A DNA stretch of 64,000 bases from an uncultured Candidatus Saccharibacteria bacterium (GCA_947425245.1 CANDYU010000003.1:27062-91061), one strand, 5' to 3'. Positions 42,971 through 51,482 are shown, counted from the stretch's first letter. Program-made: numbers and translations. The notes: generated by a model from the sequence alone, not told the origin.

Positions 42971-43912
42971 CTATGCAGTCGGGCGGTCGGTGTCGGGTTG
43001 TAGGTAAAGATTGTGTTTAATGATGTTGAGATAGGCATGGGTGGCACGACGAAAGTTCTCTAGCTCATCGCCTTCAAGTTTAAAATACTTGCCTGCGGAG
43101 ATTTTCTTGTAAATCCCGGACGGACGAACTTCATAGCGGATAGTCATCTGGCGAGCGTGATGTTTCGAGTCAATCCAGCCTTCGTGCCAAATCCAGATAT
43201 TGTCGCGATCATGGAAGAACTCGCGGCGATGCCCAGCGGGGATGGGACCAAAAAGAGTGCGTCCGAGGCAAGACTCAGCGTTAATAAGATCTGAACGAGT
43301 TAGATGACGGCGGCCAAAACGAGAGTGTCGAGCAATGATGGCGAGCGGAGTTTGGGGTTTATTCCGGCGGCGAGAATGTTTTGGACTTATTGCGTCATGG
43401 GTCGATATCGTAGCGGGACCAGGGTTTTTAGCTGCGGATTTTAGAGCCGAGTCGCTAGAGCTGAGATAGCGTTCCGCAACGGCGGAGACGGAGGTGCGTC
43501 CAGGACGGAGGCGGATATGATCGCCATCATGAAGAACCTGGAGGGCGGAGGTTATTCCGGGGGCAGGAGTCGGAGCGGGAACTGAGGTGGAGCTAGATTG
43601 AGAGGCGACCTTTTGGGCGGCTTTCATGGTGGCACGACGAAGGATCCTCAACTTCAGAGGACGCACAATCCGCTGGAGGATTTTTCGGCGAGATGGAACA
43701 TAGGCCTTCAAGGGGACGGATGAAGACTCTGGGCTAGAAGGCTCGGCTTTTAGCTCGGCGTCAAGAGCCGTGTCTACTAGGTCGGCGACTTCGGCAGAGA
43801 CTTGGCAGAGGTCGTCGGGGGTGACGGGCTGGGAAGAATAGAGGTCAGACCGAGAATTGCGGACGATAGTGGCACGATGGATCTTGCGATGTTTTAGAGA
43901 GACGCACGGCAT
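42971..43912 (-). CDS. Basic protein of unknown function with conserved-looking C-terminal domain
   Basis: The product is 313 aa and very basic. The first ~190 residues are rich in Ser, Pro, Ala and Arg/Lys and look disordered. The last ~110 residues (from SCLGRTLFGPIPAGHRREFF) look folded, with DNIWIWHEGWID, YEVRPSGIYKKI and a helix ending in HAYLNIIKHNLYLQ. There is no membrane segment. It is the last gene of the typA-tatD unit, with AAGGAG 8 nt before the ATG inside the small gene upstream. No family is recognised. Confidence 0.6.
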   Translation of the reverse strand: MPCVSLKHRKIHRATIVRNSRSDLYSSQPVTPDDLCQVSAEVADLVDTALDAELKAEPSSPESSSVPLKAYVPSRRKILQRIVRPLKLRILRRATMKAAQKVASQSSSTSVPAPTPAPGITSALQVLHDGDHIRLRPGRTSVSAVAERYLSSSDSALKSAAKNPGPATISTHDAISPKHSRRRNKPQTPLAIIARHSRFGRRHLTRSDLINAESCLGRTLFGPIPAGHRREFFHDRDNIWIWHEGWIDSKHHARQMTIRYEVRPSGIYKKISAGKYFKLEGDELENFRRATHAYLNIIKHNLYLQPDTDRPTA

Positions 43913-44049
43913 AGTTCAATCTCCTTAGCAATACTCATGATTTCACGATATAGCTCGAATGAGGCTGGGGTGGCACGATCGTCAAGGCTGGCATCAAAAT
44001 GAGAAGTATTCGAGACGATTTGTTCAGATCTGGAAAAGATTCGTTGCAT
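43894..44049 (-). CDS. Small overlapping ORF between tatD and the basic protein gene (51 aa)
   Basis: An ATG at 44049 opens 51 codons (MQRIFSRSEQIV... to ...IELCRASL) that end in TAA at 43894. It overlaps the tatD end by 26 nt and the next gene by 19 nt, bridging a 111-bp gap. The product is acidic with a helix (ATPASFELYREIMSIAKEIEL) of protein-like composition. The ribosome site is weak (GGAG at distance), so it would rely on coupling. It is not recognised and remains tentative. Confidence 0.42.
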   Translation of the reverse strand: MQRIFSRSEQIVSNTSHFDASLDDRATPASFELYREIMSIAKEIELCRASL

Positions 44050-44764
44050 TTTGGGTGGTTTGCTCCATTATTTCAAGTTCTGCCACACCCATTTTGCCAG
44101 CGAGATAAGTTGCAACAAGTGCGACATATCCTGGTTGATTTATTGTACCACGGAACGGTACAGGGGTCAAGAAGGGAGCATCAGTTTCAAGCAGAATGTG
44201 ATCAAGTGGCGGGAGTGGAGGCGTGGTATAGGTCGCAAGACCATTGACGCCGATATAGAATCCTTGGTCGAGGGCTTGTTTCAATTCTCGTTTGGAGCCA
44301 GTGAAACTATGGACTACGCCGTGAAGGGTAGGAAAATTAGCAAGGACGGCAAAAGCGTCGGCAAAGGCTTCGCGGATGTGAAGTGAGACCGGAAGATTGA
44401 GATTGAGGGCGAGCTGGAGCATTTGTTCGAAAAGTTTAATCTGGGCGGAGCGGTCGTAGGGAGCGTAGTGATAATCAAGGCCGATTTCACCGATGGCGAC
44501 CGGCTTTTTAGGGCTGGTTAGAAGATTGTTCGTGGAAGGCAGTTGGTAGTTTTTACTAGCGAATTCGGGATGGATGCCAAAAGTCCAAAAAACATTTTCG
44601 TGACTTCGAGCAAAGTCGGCGGCAACTTTCGAGTCGTCAGGATCGGTACCGATACAAATGATCTTCTCGACGCCACGACTATGAGCAGCGTCGAGAAACT
44701 CCGACTGCTGTTCGGGAGTGAAAAAACCTTGATCGTGGAGATGGCAATGTGTGTCAATCAACAT
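44024..44764 (-). CDS. tatD: TatD-family metal-dependent deoxyribonuclease
   Basis: The product is 246 aa from ATG 44764, which follows the typA stop as TAATATG; six extra upstream codons exist but overlap typA. The metal-binding start is DTHCHLHD, followed by GEIGLDYHY, SLHIREAF, GVVHSFTG and LLETDAPFLTP. Family enzymes have 3'-5' DNase activity linked to DNA repair or RNA turnover. The stop codon is TGA, which supports the standard genetic code. Confidence 0.94.
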   Translation of the reverse strand: MLIDTHCHLHDQGFFTPEQQSEFLDAAHSRGVEKIICIGTDPDDSKVAADFARSHENVFWTFGIHPEFASKNYQLPSTNNLLTSPKKPVAIGEIGLDYHYAPYDRSAQIKLFEQMLQLALNLNLPVSLHIREAFADAFAVLANFPTLHGVVHSFTGSKRELKQALDQGFYIGVNGLATYTTPPLPPLDHILLETDAPFLTPVPFRGTINQPGYVALVATYLAGKMGVAELEIMEQTTQNATNLFQI

Positions 44765-44765
44765 A

Positions 44766-46634
44766 TTACGCACGAGCTTCACGCTTGCGTTTGACGGGGT
44801 CGAGTTGACGCTTGCGAAGGCGTAGTGACTTCGGGGTTACTTCTAGTAGCTCATCATCTAGTAAGAAGTCAATGCATTGCTCGAGGGAATATTGGGTATG
44901 GGGAGTGAGCTGGATAGCACCATCGCTTGCGTGGGTACGCATGTTGGTGAGCTGTTTTTCTTTACAAATATTAATATCCAGGTCATCCTTTTTATTCGAA
45001 AGACCAACAATCATGCCTTGGTAGACGGGAACTCCAGGCGGAATGAAAAGTATGCCACGAGCTTGAGCGGCGTCAAGAGCGTAAGCAGTGCTGGTACCGG
45101 CTTCAAAAGCAATAAGAGCACCGTTGCGTTCTGGCTTATATTTCCCTTCCACCGGTTTGTAACCATTAGGTAGACTCGACATAATTGCGGTACCTTTAGT
45201 CGCGGTGAGTAGATTGTTGCGGAGACCGATGAGGGCGGCAGTGGTGATTTCGTAGACAAAACGCGTACTGCCAGAGCTGGTTAGTTCCTGGCTCTTTAGC
45301 TCAGCTTTTCTAATACCGAGTTCTTGGGAAACCGCACCGACAAACTCGGGCGAAACCTCAATAGTTAGCTCCTCAATCGGTTCACATTTTTGGTGGTCAA
45401 TCTCCTTATATACCACTTCCGGGCGACCCGTTTCAAGTTCATATCCTTCTCTCCTCATTGTTTCAATTAAAACGCTTAGATGTAATTCACCACGACCAGA
45501 TACTTTATAACCAAGGCCATCAGGAACAATTTTCAGGGCGATATTCGTCTCGAGTTCGCGTTCCAGACGCTCGGCAATTTGGCGGGAGGTGGTGAACTCA
45601 CCTTCTTGGCCCTTGAGCGGGCTAGTGTTAGGGCCGATGTAAATGCTGAGTGTCGGTGGCTCAAGTTCGATAACTGGAAGAGCTTCTGGCGTCCTACCGT
45701 CAGTACCGGAAGTCGCAATCGTATCGCCGATGTTGGCTTGCGTGATGCCAGAAATCGCCACGATGTCGCCCGCCGAGGCTTCTTGAACCTCTTCTCGGCC
45801 GAGACCTTTATAGACGAAGATTTTGTCAATTTTGGCTTGGGAACGCACTAGCCGATCATCGCTTTGTGTGGCGGCTTCGCTTGATTCGTCAAGGGCGGGA
45901 GTGTGCAAGACTGTTACGGTTTCACCATGTTTAAGCTTGCCACGGAAAATCTTGCCGATGGCATATTTACCGAGATAATTATCGGCAGCGAGGGCAGCAA
46001 CGAGAAGCTGAGCACCCTTATCGCTAGCCTCGTCAATCTTTGGGGCAGGGATTTCGTCAATGATTGCGTCGAAAATAGCATGGAGATCATCGTCGAGGTC
46101 AGTAGTCTTCCCGGCTTTGCCGTCACGGGCAATAGCGTAGTAAATTGGATAATTAAGCTGGCTTTCGTCGCTAGCAAGCTCGAGGAAAAGATCAGCGATT
46201 TCGCTTTCGACTTCGTCAATGCGAGCGGCCGGCTTGTCAATTTTGTTGATAATGACGACTGGCTTCAGCTTCAGATTAAGAGCTTTTTGGAGAACAAACT
46301 TAGTTTGGGGCATCGGGCCTTCTTGGGCATCGACAATTAGGAGGACGCCGTCAGCCATATTAAGAGTCCGCTCAACTTCACCGGAGAAATCGGCGTGGCC
46401 CGGGGTGTCGATGATGTTGATTTTGTAATCTTTATAGAAGACCGAAGTTTGTTTAGCGGTAATCGTAATTCCCCGCTCGTGTTCCTGGTCCATGGAGTCC
46501 ATGATGAGGGTTTGGGACATTTCGGCCTGGTTGTCGCGGAAAGTATTCGATTGTTTCAAAAGACCGTCGACAAGGGTGGTTTTTCCGTGGTCGACATGTG
46601 CGATAATTGCAATATTACGAATTTTATCTACCAT
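44766..46634 (-). CDS. typA: Translational GTPase TypA/BipA
   Basis: The product is 622 aa, full length. G1 is AHVDHGKTTLVDGLL, G3 DTPGHADF, G4 NKIDKPAA; an EF-G-like domain III and the BipA C-terminal domain (ANMRTH-like TNMRTHASDGA, LTPHTQYSLEQ) follow. It binds ribosomes and aids 50S assembly and stress growth. The promoter (46643-46671) puts the start codon only 8 nt after the -10 box, so the message should be leaderless although the promoter is of the accessory type. Confidence 0.97.
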   Translation of the reverse strand: MVDKIRNIAIIAHVDHGKTTLVDGLLKQSNTFRDNQAEMSQTLIMDSMDQEHERGITITAKQTSVFYKDYKINIIDTPGHADFSGEVERTLNMADGVLLIVDAQEGPMPQTKFVLQKALNLKLKPVVIINKIDKPAARIDEVESEIADLFLELASDESQLNYPIYYAIARDGKAGKTTDLDDDLHAIFDAIIDEIPAPKIDEASDKGAQLLVAALAADNYLGKYAIGKIFRGKLKHGETVTVLHTPALDESSEAATQSDDRLVRSQAKIDKIFVYKGLGREEVQEASAGDIVAISGITQANIGDTIATSGTDGRTPEALPVIELEPPTLSIYIGPNTSPLKGQEGEFTTSRQIAERLERELETNIALKIVPDGLGYKVSGRGELHLSVLIETMRREGYELETGRPEVVYKEIDHQKCEPIEELTIEVSPEFVGAVSQELGIRKAELKSQELTSSGSTRFVYEITTAALIGLRNNLLTATKGTAIMSSLPNGYKPVEGKYKPERNGALIAFEAGTSTAYALDAAQARGILFIPPGVPVYQGMIVGLSNKKDDLDINICKEKQLTNMRTHASDGAIQLTPHTQYSLEQCIDFLLDDELLEVTPKSLRLRKRQLDPVKRKREARA

Positions 46635-46642
46635 ATCTTTCT

Positions 46643-46671
46643 ATTTTAGCACAGATTAGTTAAAAAGTCAA
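46643..46671 (-). promoter_or_regulatory. TTGACT-17-TAAAAT promoter of typA
   Basis: The minus strand reads TTGACTTTTTAACTAATCTG, then TGC and TAAAAT. The -10 ends 8 nt before the typA ATG. Confidence 0.8.
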
Positions 46672-46689
46672 TGTTTTAAGGCTTAGTCA

Positions 46690-47655
46690 TTAGAAAGCTT
46701 GGGGCCGGGATTGTTTCGCCTTGCGATGGCGGAGGATGAGCCAGATAATCATCAAAATAACCAAGAAGAGTAGGCCGCCGGCGAGCCAGATGGGACAGAT
46801 AAAGACGATTTGTTCGAAGGTGTATTCCTGATCGAGGAAGGAGACGGTTTGTACAGCCTTAAAAACGCCGAGTTGGGGAGCACCAGTCCAGGTTAGACTG
46901 TTAGAGCGGGAGGTAGCAGGTAGGACGACTGGCGTAGCGAGGCCGGGAGTGTCACCGTTGGGATCTATGGTTTCCGGGCTGAGGACTTCGTTTCCGGTGA
47001 AGAAATCTTTGATACTTAAGGTATGACGGATGCGAAAATCCAGATTACCGTCATTTTTAACGGTAGCGGAAGCCGTGAAAGGTGAGCCGAGAAGGAGGCT
47101 GGGGAGAGAATGTTGCATAAGGACGCCGCCAATATGTTCCTCCCCGGCGACATGAGCATAGAGTAAACCGGCAACTTGGCTGACGACGCGGACGGTTGCG
47201 TTCTCGTCCGCACTGTCACGAGTTTCGACGATGATGGCAGCGTATTGGCCACCGCCGGGGACATCGTCGGGAACTGTTACATTAAAAAGAACGGTGATTT
47301 CTTCGTTAGGCTCGAGATGGAAGTTGGTTTCTGGGAAGGAAAGCCAGTTGTGGAGCTTCGTGTAAGAGTTTTCAGTGACGAAGTCGGGATCATAGCTTTC
47401 GTTCTTGACCTGGTAAGGGCGAGATAAGAGGTTAAAGTTGAAGGGCAAACGACCAATATTTTTTACCTTAAGGGTGCCAGTAAAAGTCATTCCTGGATAG
47501 AGATCGAGAGTCTGTTCGGCAGGGTTAATTTGGAGAACAATGTCTCCCGGCTCTACGGCTAGGACGTTGCTATTTAGAGAATAAAAAGCCTGCGTGACAC
47601 CAGAAGCAATCACACAGGCAAACACAAACAGTAATCGTAAAACTTTCTTTAGCAT
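46690..47655 (-). CDS. DUF916-like surface protein with C-terminal membrane anchor (copy 3 of 3)
   Basis: The product is 321 aa and clearly a paralog of 6913-7911 and 7937-8872: signal peptide, LQINPAEQTLDLYPGMTFTGTL, the signature VPDDVPGGGQYAAIIVE, a second beta domain, a transmembrane helix (~290-310) and a basic tail. It follows the A-like secreted protein (47675-48301) by 19 bp, so each island pairs an A-type protein with a DUF916-like one. This supports a two-part surface complex. Confidence 0.78.
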   Translation of the reverse strand: MLKKVLRLLFVFACVIASGVTQAFYSLNSNVLAVEPGDIVLQINPAEQTLDLYPGMTFTGTLKVKNIGRLPFNFNLLSRPYQVKNESYDPDFVTENSYTKLHNWLSFPETNFHLEPNEEITVLFNVTVPDDVPGGGQYAAIIVETRDSADENATVRVVSQVAGLLYAHVAGEEHIGGVLMQHSLPSLLLGSPFTASATVKNDGNLDFRIRHTLSIKDFFTGNEVLSPETIDPNGDTPGLATPVVLPATSRSNSLTWTGAPQLGVFKAVQTVSFLDQEYTFEQIVFICPIWLAGGLLFLVILMIIWLILRHRKAKQSRPQAF

Positions 47656-47674
47656 CTTAATGCTATTATAGCAC

Positions 47675-48301
47675 TTATTCTTTAACTGCGGCAGTAACTG
47701 TCACGTCAGTTGCATAAGTACCCTGGGGGACATTGGCGGTAACCGAGACACCGACTGGGAACTCGGTTGTAGTGCTTTCGTCATGGGGGCCGCCCTCAAA
47801 GAAGACCTCTGGGTTAGTGGTGATGGCGGAATAGACATCGTCGGGGTTAAGGGTCTCGCCGATTTTCTTGATTCCCCAGGCCGTACTGTCGTTGCTAACA
47901 TTAGCACGAGATGGGATGACATAGATATCATCGGCCTGGTTGACGAGGTAAGGATTCTCGGCACTGAGGGAGATAGTGTAAGGTTTAGCACTGCGGACCG
48001 TAGCCTGAAGAGATCCTTCGCGGGGCATGTTGGGCATTACCTGGATGGCGGTGTCGCCGTTAGTACCGCTGAAGGCCACAGCGTCGAGCGAGAGAATATC
48101 ATCAACATTGACATAGACAACGGTAGAGCCTTCGCCATTGGCACAGGTGCCTTGTTTGTTACATTCGTAACCGGGGGCGTATTTATCGCCATTGGTTGGG
48201 TAAGGGCCGTCCGTGGCGTAGCTGGTTAGTGGAATTAGGGCTACCGCTGCACCCATTAAAAGGCTGCTGGCAACCAAAAGTTTTTGGATTTTGCCTTCCA
48301 T
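47675..48301 (-). CDS. Secreted surface protein of the A/B type (third copy)
   Basis: The product is 208 aa. A signal peptide (LLVASSLLMGAAVALIPLTSYA) is followed by PGYECNKQGTCANG, sharing a PGYEC motif with the Ig-like protein at 5835-6803, then the beta plan of proteins A and B: a DTAIQVMPN strand, PYTISLSAEN, TAWGIKK and the end strand QGTYATDVTVTAAV. The 5' leader begins with the same ACAAARGTCATRTAAAT element as genes A and B. It heads an operon with the DUF916-like gene 46690-47655. Confidence 0.75.
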   Translation of the reverse strand: MEGKIQKLLVASSLLMGAAVALIPLTSYATDGPYPTNGDKYAPGYECNKQGTCANGEGSTVVYVNVDDILSLDAVAFSGTNGDTAIQVMPNMPREGSLQATVRSAKPYTISLSAENPYLVNQADDIYVIPSRANVSNDSTAWGIKKIGETLNPDDVYSAITTNPEVFFEGGPHDESTTTEFPVGVSVTANVPQGTYATDVTVTAAVKE

Positions 48302-48350
48302 TTTTGTATTTCCTGTTTGGTTTTTATATTTACATGACTTTTGTGATTCT

Positions 48351-48379
48351 ATTTTACATAGTGTTTATGATTTTTGCAA
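48351..48379 (-). promoter_or_regulatory. TTGCAA-17-TAAAAT promoter of the third A-type gene
   Basis: The boxes are 17 bp apart. The transcript would start just before the shared leader element (48321-48345), as at gene A. Confidence 0.65.
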
Positions 48380-48428
48380 GAGTTTTTTTGGTGATTTTTG
48401 GGCTTATTGAGATAATTCGCGATTTGTT

Positions 48429-48451
48429 TGTTGTAATTTTTACAACATTTT
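48429..48451. repeat. 23-bp palindromic repeat, identical to a segment inside pheT
   Basis: TGTTGTAATTTTTACAACATTTT occurs here and at 20207-20229 within pheT. It contains the inverted repeat GTTGTAA-TTT-TTACAAC. Here it lies 50 bp upstream of the -35 box of the third A-type gene and could be an operator. Confidence 0.5.
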
Positions 48452-48512
48452 GAGGACACCCCAATCTTTAATTGTAGCACAGATTATCATTTTTGTCAAT
48501 GGACTAGTGGGG

Positions 48513-48992
48513 CTATTTGTGGTATGGTTCGTGGTTTTGGATACGGAAGGCACGGTAAATCTGCTCGAGGAGGATGACTCGCATGAGCTGGTGCGGAAAT
48601 GTGAGGTCGGAAAAGCTTAGTTCTAGATCGGCACGATTTAGGACGCCGGGAGCTAAACCGAGAGAACCACCGATAATAAAAGTAAAATCACTGAGGCCGG
48701 AAAGGGAGAGCTGGGCAAGCTTGCCAGCGAATGTAACGGAGTCGAAGGTTTTACCTTGGATAGCCAGGGCGACGATGTAGGATGAGCCGGGAATAGCCTT
48801 CAGGATGCGTTCTGCTTCGCGGCCCATAATCTGTTCGGCGAGAGCAGGCGAGGCGTTGTCGGGAGTTGGCTCGTCGGGGATTTCGATAATATTCAGTTTG
48901 CAATAGCGAGAGAGGCGTTTAGAATATTCGGCGACCGCCTCACGCCAATAAGGCTCCTTGAGCTTGCCGACGGCAATAAGATTGATGTTCAT
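48513..48992 (-). CDS. rlmH: 23S rRNA (pseudouridine1915-N3)-methyltransferase
   Basis: The product is 159 aa, full length for RlmH. Typical parts are NINLIAVGKLKEPYW at the start, YIVALAIQGKTFDSVTFA, the SAM-knot loop FIIGGSLGLAPGV and the end MRVILLEQIYRAFRIQNHEPYHK. It methylates pseudouridine 1915 in 23S rRNA helix 69. TATAAT ends 6 nt before the ATG, so the mRNA should be leaderless. Confidence 0.97.
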   Translation of the reverse strand: MNINLIAVGKLKEPYWREAVAEYSKRLSRYCKLNIIEIPDEPTPDNASPALAEQIMGREAERILKAIPGSSYIVALAIQGKTFDSVTFAGKLAQLSLSGLSDFTFIIGGSLGLAPGVLNRADLELSFSDLTFPHQLMRVILLEQIYRAFRIQNHEPYHK

Positions 48993-49115
48993 AAAGATAT
49001 TATACGGGCGGAGTGCGGGTAAGTCTAGAGACTGGGCGACGGGGCTGGGAGTTTAATATTTTGCTCGCTCTTAATCGAGAAGGCGGTACAATATTATTGT
49101 AAGAAGGAGAATGTG

Positions 49116-49901
49116 ATGCAGTGGCAAGATTTCGAGATTGAATGTACTGATTATTTAAATCGAAAGTATGGAGTGACGGGCGAGGTTCGGTTTGTGCGGA
49201 TGGGGAGTACTAATTCGACGGTGTCGGATATTCGGGTTGAGGTGAGGGGTGTGGAGAAGTTTTATGTTGAAGCGAAAATGGCGGCGTCACAGTGCGGGCA
49301 GTTTGTGCTGCATCCGGATGCACAAAAGCAAGAATTTGTCTTTTCGGAGAGGAATAGCTCAACGGAAACTCCGACATCGAGGAAAATTATTCAGCATATG
49401 AACGAAAACTTCGAGAAGTATGTCCGTGGTGGGGTGCTGGAGATGGATAAGCAGGTCTTTTATGATTGGGTGGAGGAGCATTATCGGGGGATGGGGGCGA
49501 GGTATGTGATTACAAGTCATGATGACCGCCACCTCATCTTTCCGGTAGAAAAATTACGGGAATACTTTGACATTGGCGGGAAGTATAGGGTGAAGCGGAG
49601 CGGCTCTAGGTCGCCGTCACGAAAGCAACAAGAGCAGGCGATTGATTTGCTTCGTAGGGCTAAGGCGGGGTTTTCGTATCGCGTGACTAGTGATGGCCTG
49701 ATTGTGAAGGGGGACGATTTAAGGCAGGGAGAAAGGTTTGAGATTGACGATAATGTTTATTGGCTGACGGATTATGGGGATGGGTATAGAGTGAGGATTC
49801 TTTCCAAAACAGCTAATAGTAATGTGATATTCTCGATTTCCTTAAAGAAGAGAGTTCAAGGCCCCACGGATTTGTCGCGGTTTATTGCGGATTTAGGATA
49901 G
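49116..49901 (+). CDS. HhaI-like type II restriction endonuclease (predicted GCGC)
   Basis: The product is 261 aa from ATG 49116 (AAGGAG 6 nt upstream; a GTG precedes it by one codon). From memory it follows R.HhaI closely: the start WQDFEIECTDYLN, the PD-(D/E)XK core SDIRVEV...FYVEAKMA followed by SQCGQFVL, the central YRVKRSGSR and the end NSNVIFSISLK. The enzyme should cut GCGC unless the cognate methylase protects it. It converges with the methylase gene, with one base between the stops. Confidence 0.88.
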   Translation: MQWQDFEIECTDYLNRKYGVTGEVRFVRMGSTNSTVSDIRVEVRGVEKFYVEAKMAASQCGQFVLHPDAQKQEFVFSERNSSTETPTSRKIIQHMNENFEKYVRGGVLEMDKQVFYDWVEEHYRGMGARYVITSHDDRHLIFPVEKLREYFDIGGKYRVKRSGSRSPSRKQQEQAIDLLRRAKAGFSYRVTSDGLIVKGDDLRQGERFEIDDNVYWLTDYGDGYRVRILSKTANSNVIFSISLKKRVQGPTDLSRFIADLG

Positions 49902-49902
49902 G

Positions 49903-50895
49903 CTATTTTGTCACTCCAGCAGAGCGTAGGGCTAGGCCGATTTCGCGGGCAACATACTGGAGAACATCAACCACGACTGAGTTGCCGAATTGTTTGTAGG
50001 CTTGGCCCATGGAACTGCTGATTTGGTAGGTATCGGGGAAGCCCATGATTCTAGCACACTCGCGAGGATGTAGCCTTCTTGGTCGACCATTGACGAGGTA
50101 GCCACCAGTCTTAGCGAAGAATCCTCCGCCGTATGCGGATAAGGTAATGGCGATACCTTTAGTACTATAGATGCGTTCGCCCTGGCCGCCTTTGCCGATT
50201 GTGCCGATGCGTTTGGTATGATTCGTGTATTGGCCGTCGTCGTCTTGGAGTTTAAGGTCGTTTCGTTCCCTGTAGAGCGGCTTGATTCGCTCGTCGGAAT
50301 CTGGAAGCAGAAAATCCTCGACATGGCGATGTAGGGGCATAGGCTTAGGATAGACGAAGTCCTTCACGGAAAGATCTTTACGAAAACAGACCATGTAGAC
50401 GCGCTCACGCTTTTGGGGGATATTGTAGTCGGCAGCACTGAGTACTTGATAGTTAAAATCGTATCCCAGCTCTCGTATGGTATTCTCGACGACTTTAATA
50501 GTGTTGCCGCCGTCATGAGTAGCGAAGTTGCGTACGTTCTCCATAAAAACAACTTTAGGTTGCTTCACCTTAACGATGCGGGCGACGTCAAAAAATAGAG
50601 TCCCCCGACTGTCGTCGAAGCCCATGCGTTTGCCACTGATAGAGAAGGCCTGGCAAGGAAAGCCGGCACAGAGAATGTCGTGGTTTGGGATGGTAGTTTC
50701 GTCTACTTTCGTAATATCACCCTCAGGAATTTCGCCGAAATTAGCCTTGTAAACTTCTTGGGCTGGCTTATCCCATTCGTTTGAATAAACACACTTTGCA
50801 CCCAGTGATTCTAGAGCCAGCCTAAAACCGCCTAAACCAGCGAATAGGTCGATGAAGGTCATATTCTTCAGGGTTTTGTCGTCCAGTCGAATCAC
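49903..50895 (-). CDS. HhaI-like C5-cytosine DNA methyltransferase (predicted GCGC)
   Basis: The product is 330 aa from a GTG at 50895 (GAGGT 4 nt upstream); an ATG 11 codons in is an alternative. It has FIDLFAGLGGFRLALES (motif I), the catalytic GFPCQAFSISG (motif IV), MENVRNF (VI), QKRERVYMVCF (VIII), the target-recognition region GKGGQGERIYSTKGIAIT and the end AYKQFGNSVVVDVLQYVA. This matches M.HhaI along its length, including the recognition domain. A TATAAT box lies ~40 nt upstream. Strong similarity to a Firmicutes/proteobacterial pair suggests horizontal gain. Confidence 0.93.
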   Translation of the reverse strand: MIRLDDKTLKNMTFIDLFAGLGGFRLALESLGAKCVYSNEWDKPAQEVYKANFGEIPEGDITKVDETTIPNHDILCAGFPCQAFSISGKRMGFDDSRGTLFFDVARIVKVKQPKVVFMENVRNFATHDGGNTIKVVENTIRELGYDFNYQVLSAADYNIPQKRERVYMVCFRKDLSVKDFVYPKPMPLHRHVEDFLLPDSDERIKPLYRERNDLKLQDDDGQYTNHTKRIGTIGKGGQGERIYSTKGIAITLSAYGGGFFAKTGGYLVNGRPRRLHPRECARIMGFPDTYQISSSMGQAYKQFGNSVVVDVLQYVAREIGLALRSAGVTK

Positions 50896-51011
50896 AGCTA
50901 CCTCGCTTTAAGTCTTTTGCTATCTTGTTTAGATTATAGCATACGGGGAAGGTGGATGCTTGGCGGATTAGATTAATGGATGAGCAGGTTGTCGCTCATG
51001 CTGGCGACAAA

Positions 51012-51055
51012 AATAGCCTCATCTGCCTCTGCAAACCAGAGTCTAATGGGCTATT
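51012..51055 (-). terminator. Terminator after tRNA-Leu
   Basis: AATAGCC and GGCTATT pair around an inner CTCTG/CAGAG hairpin, followed by TTTTTG on the minus strand. It explains most of the 50896-51076 gap. Confidence 0.65.
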
Positions 51056-51076
51056 CAAACAACAAAAAATCTACTT

Positions 51077-51165
51077 TGGTGCGCCTGACTAGACTCGAAC
51101 TAGCACAGCTTAAAATCGCCACTACCACCTCAAGGTAGCGTGTCTACCAATTCCACCACAGGCGC
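51077..51165 (-). tRNA. tRNA-Leu (anticodon GAG)
   Basis: The acceptor GCGCCTG pairs with CAGGCGC, the anticodon stem CTACC/GGTAG holds the loop TTGAGGT, a long class II variable arm is present, and the T arm is CTAG-TTCGAGT-CTAG. The CCA end is encoded. Confidence 0.95.
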
Positions 51166-51256
51166 ATGGAACTGGTTTTATTATATCATACTTTTTTATT
51201 TTTGGTGATATTTTATGTAATAGCACCTGGGTTTTAGTGTTGTTCGATTTTTTACG

Positions 51257-51482
51257 CTTATCTAACCTAGTACGCCAGACAACGAATGGGGAAAGCGTGC
51301 CAACGATGGTCTGGGCCGTTCGACGGGCGGACGTCACTAGTATTGAAAGCGAGGTAGTAACTTGCCAAGCCAGCTGACCCGGAGTAGTAAACTGGGGAGC
51401 TTGTAGCTGACCAATCGCAGCTATCGAGGCCAAGATATCGGGCAGAGCCGTTGTAGCGATTGACGTTCCCGCTACGGACGAA
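51257..51482 (-). pseudogene. Orphan FISUMP-type C-terminal cassette, copy 2
   Basis: On the minus strand it encodes FVRSGNVNRYNG... to IRCLAY and TAG, again followed by GGTTAGATAAG. A TTG could open the frame, but a TGA stands directly before it and no ribosome site is seen. It matches copy 1 (39489-39715) without gaps; 23 of 69 residues differ, many at codon positions 1 and 2. Unlike copy 1 it has a strong promoter (51600-51628) about 110 bp upstream and a 14-bp inverted repeat at its upstream edge. Confidence 0.7.

Noticed and set aside
42971..43912. Transposase
   Set aside because: The protein is basic and orphan, but shows no DDE, HUH or serine-recombinase motifs and has no flanking inverted repeats.
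21520..44030. UGA as a sense codon (code 25 of some CPR groups)
   Set aside because: TGA ends pheS, the inserted methyltransferase and tatD at sensible protein ends, two of them as ATGA overlaps.
51257..51482. A complete diversity-generating retroelement
   Set aside because: No reverse transcriptase or accessory gene is in the window, and differences between the two cassettes are not confined to adenine positions of either copy. Only the weaker cassette hypothesis is kept.
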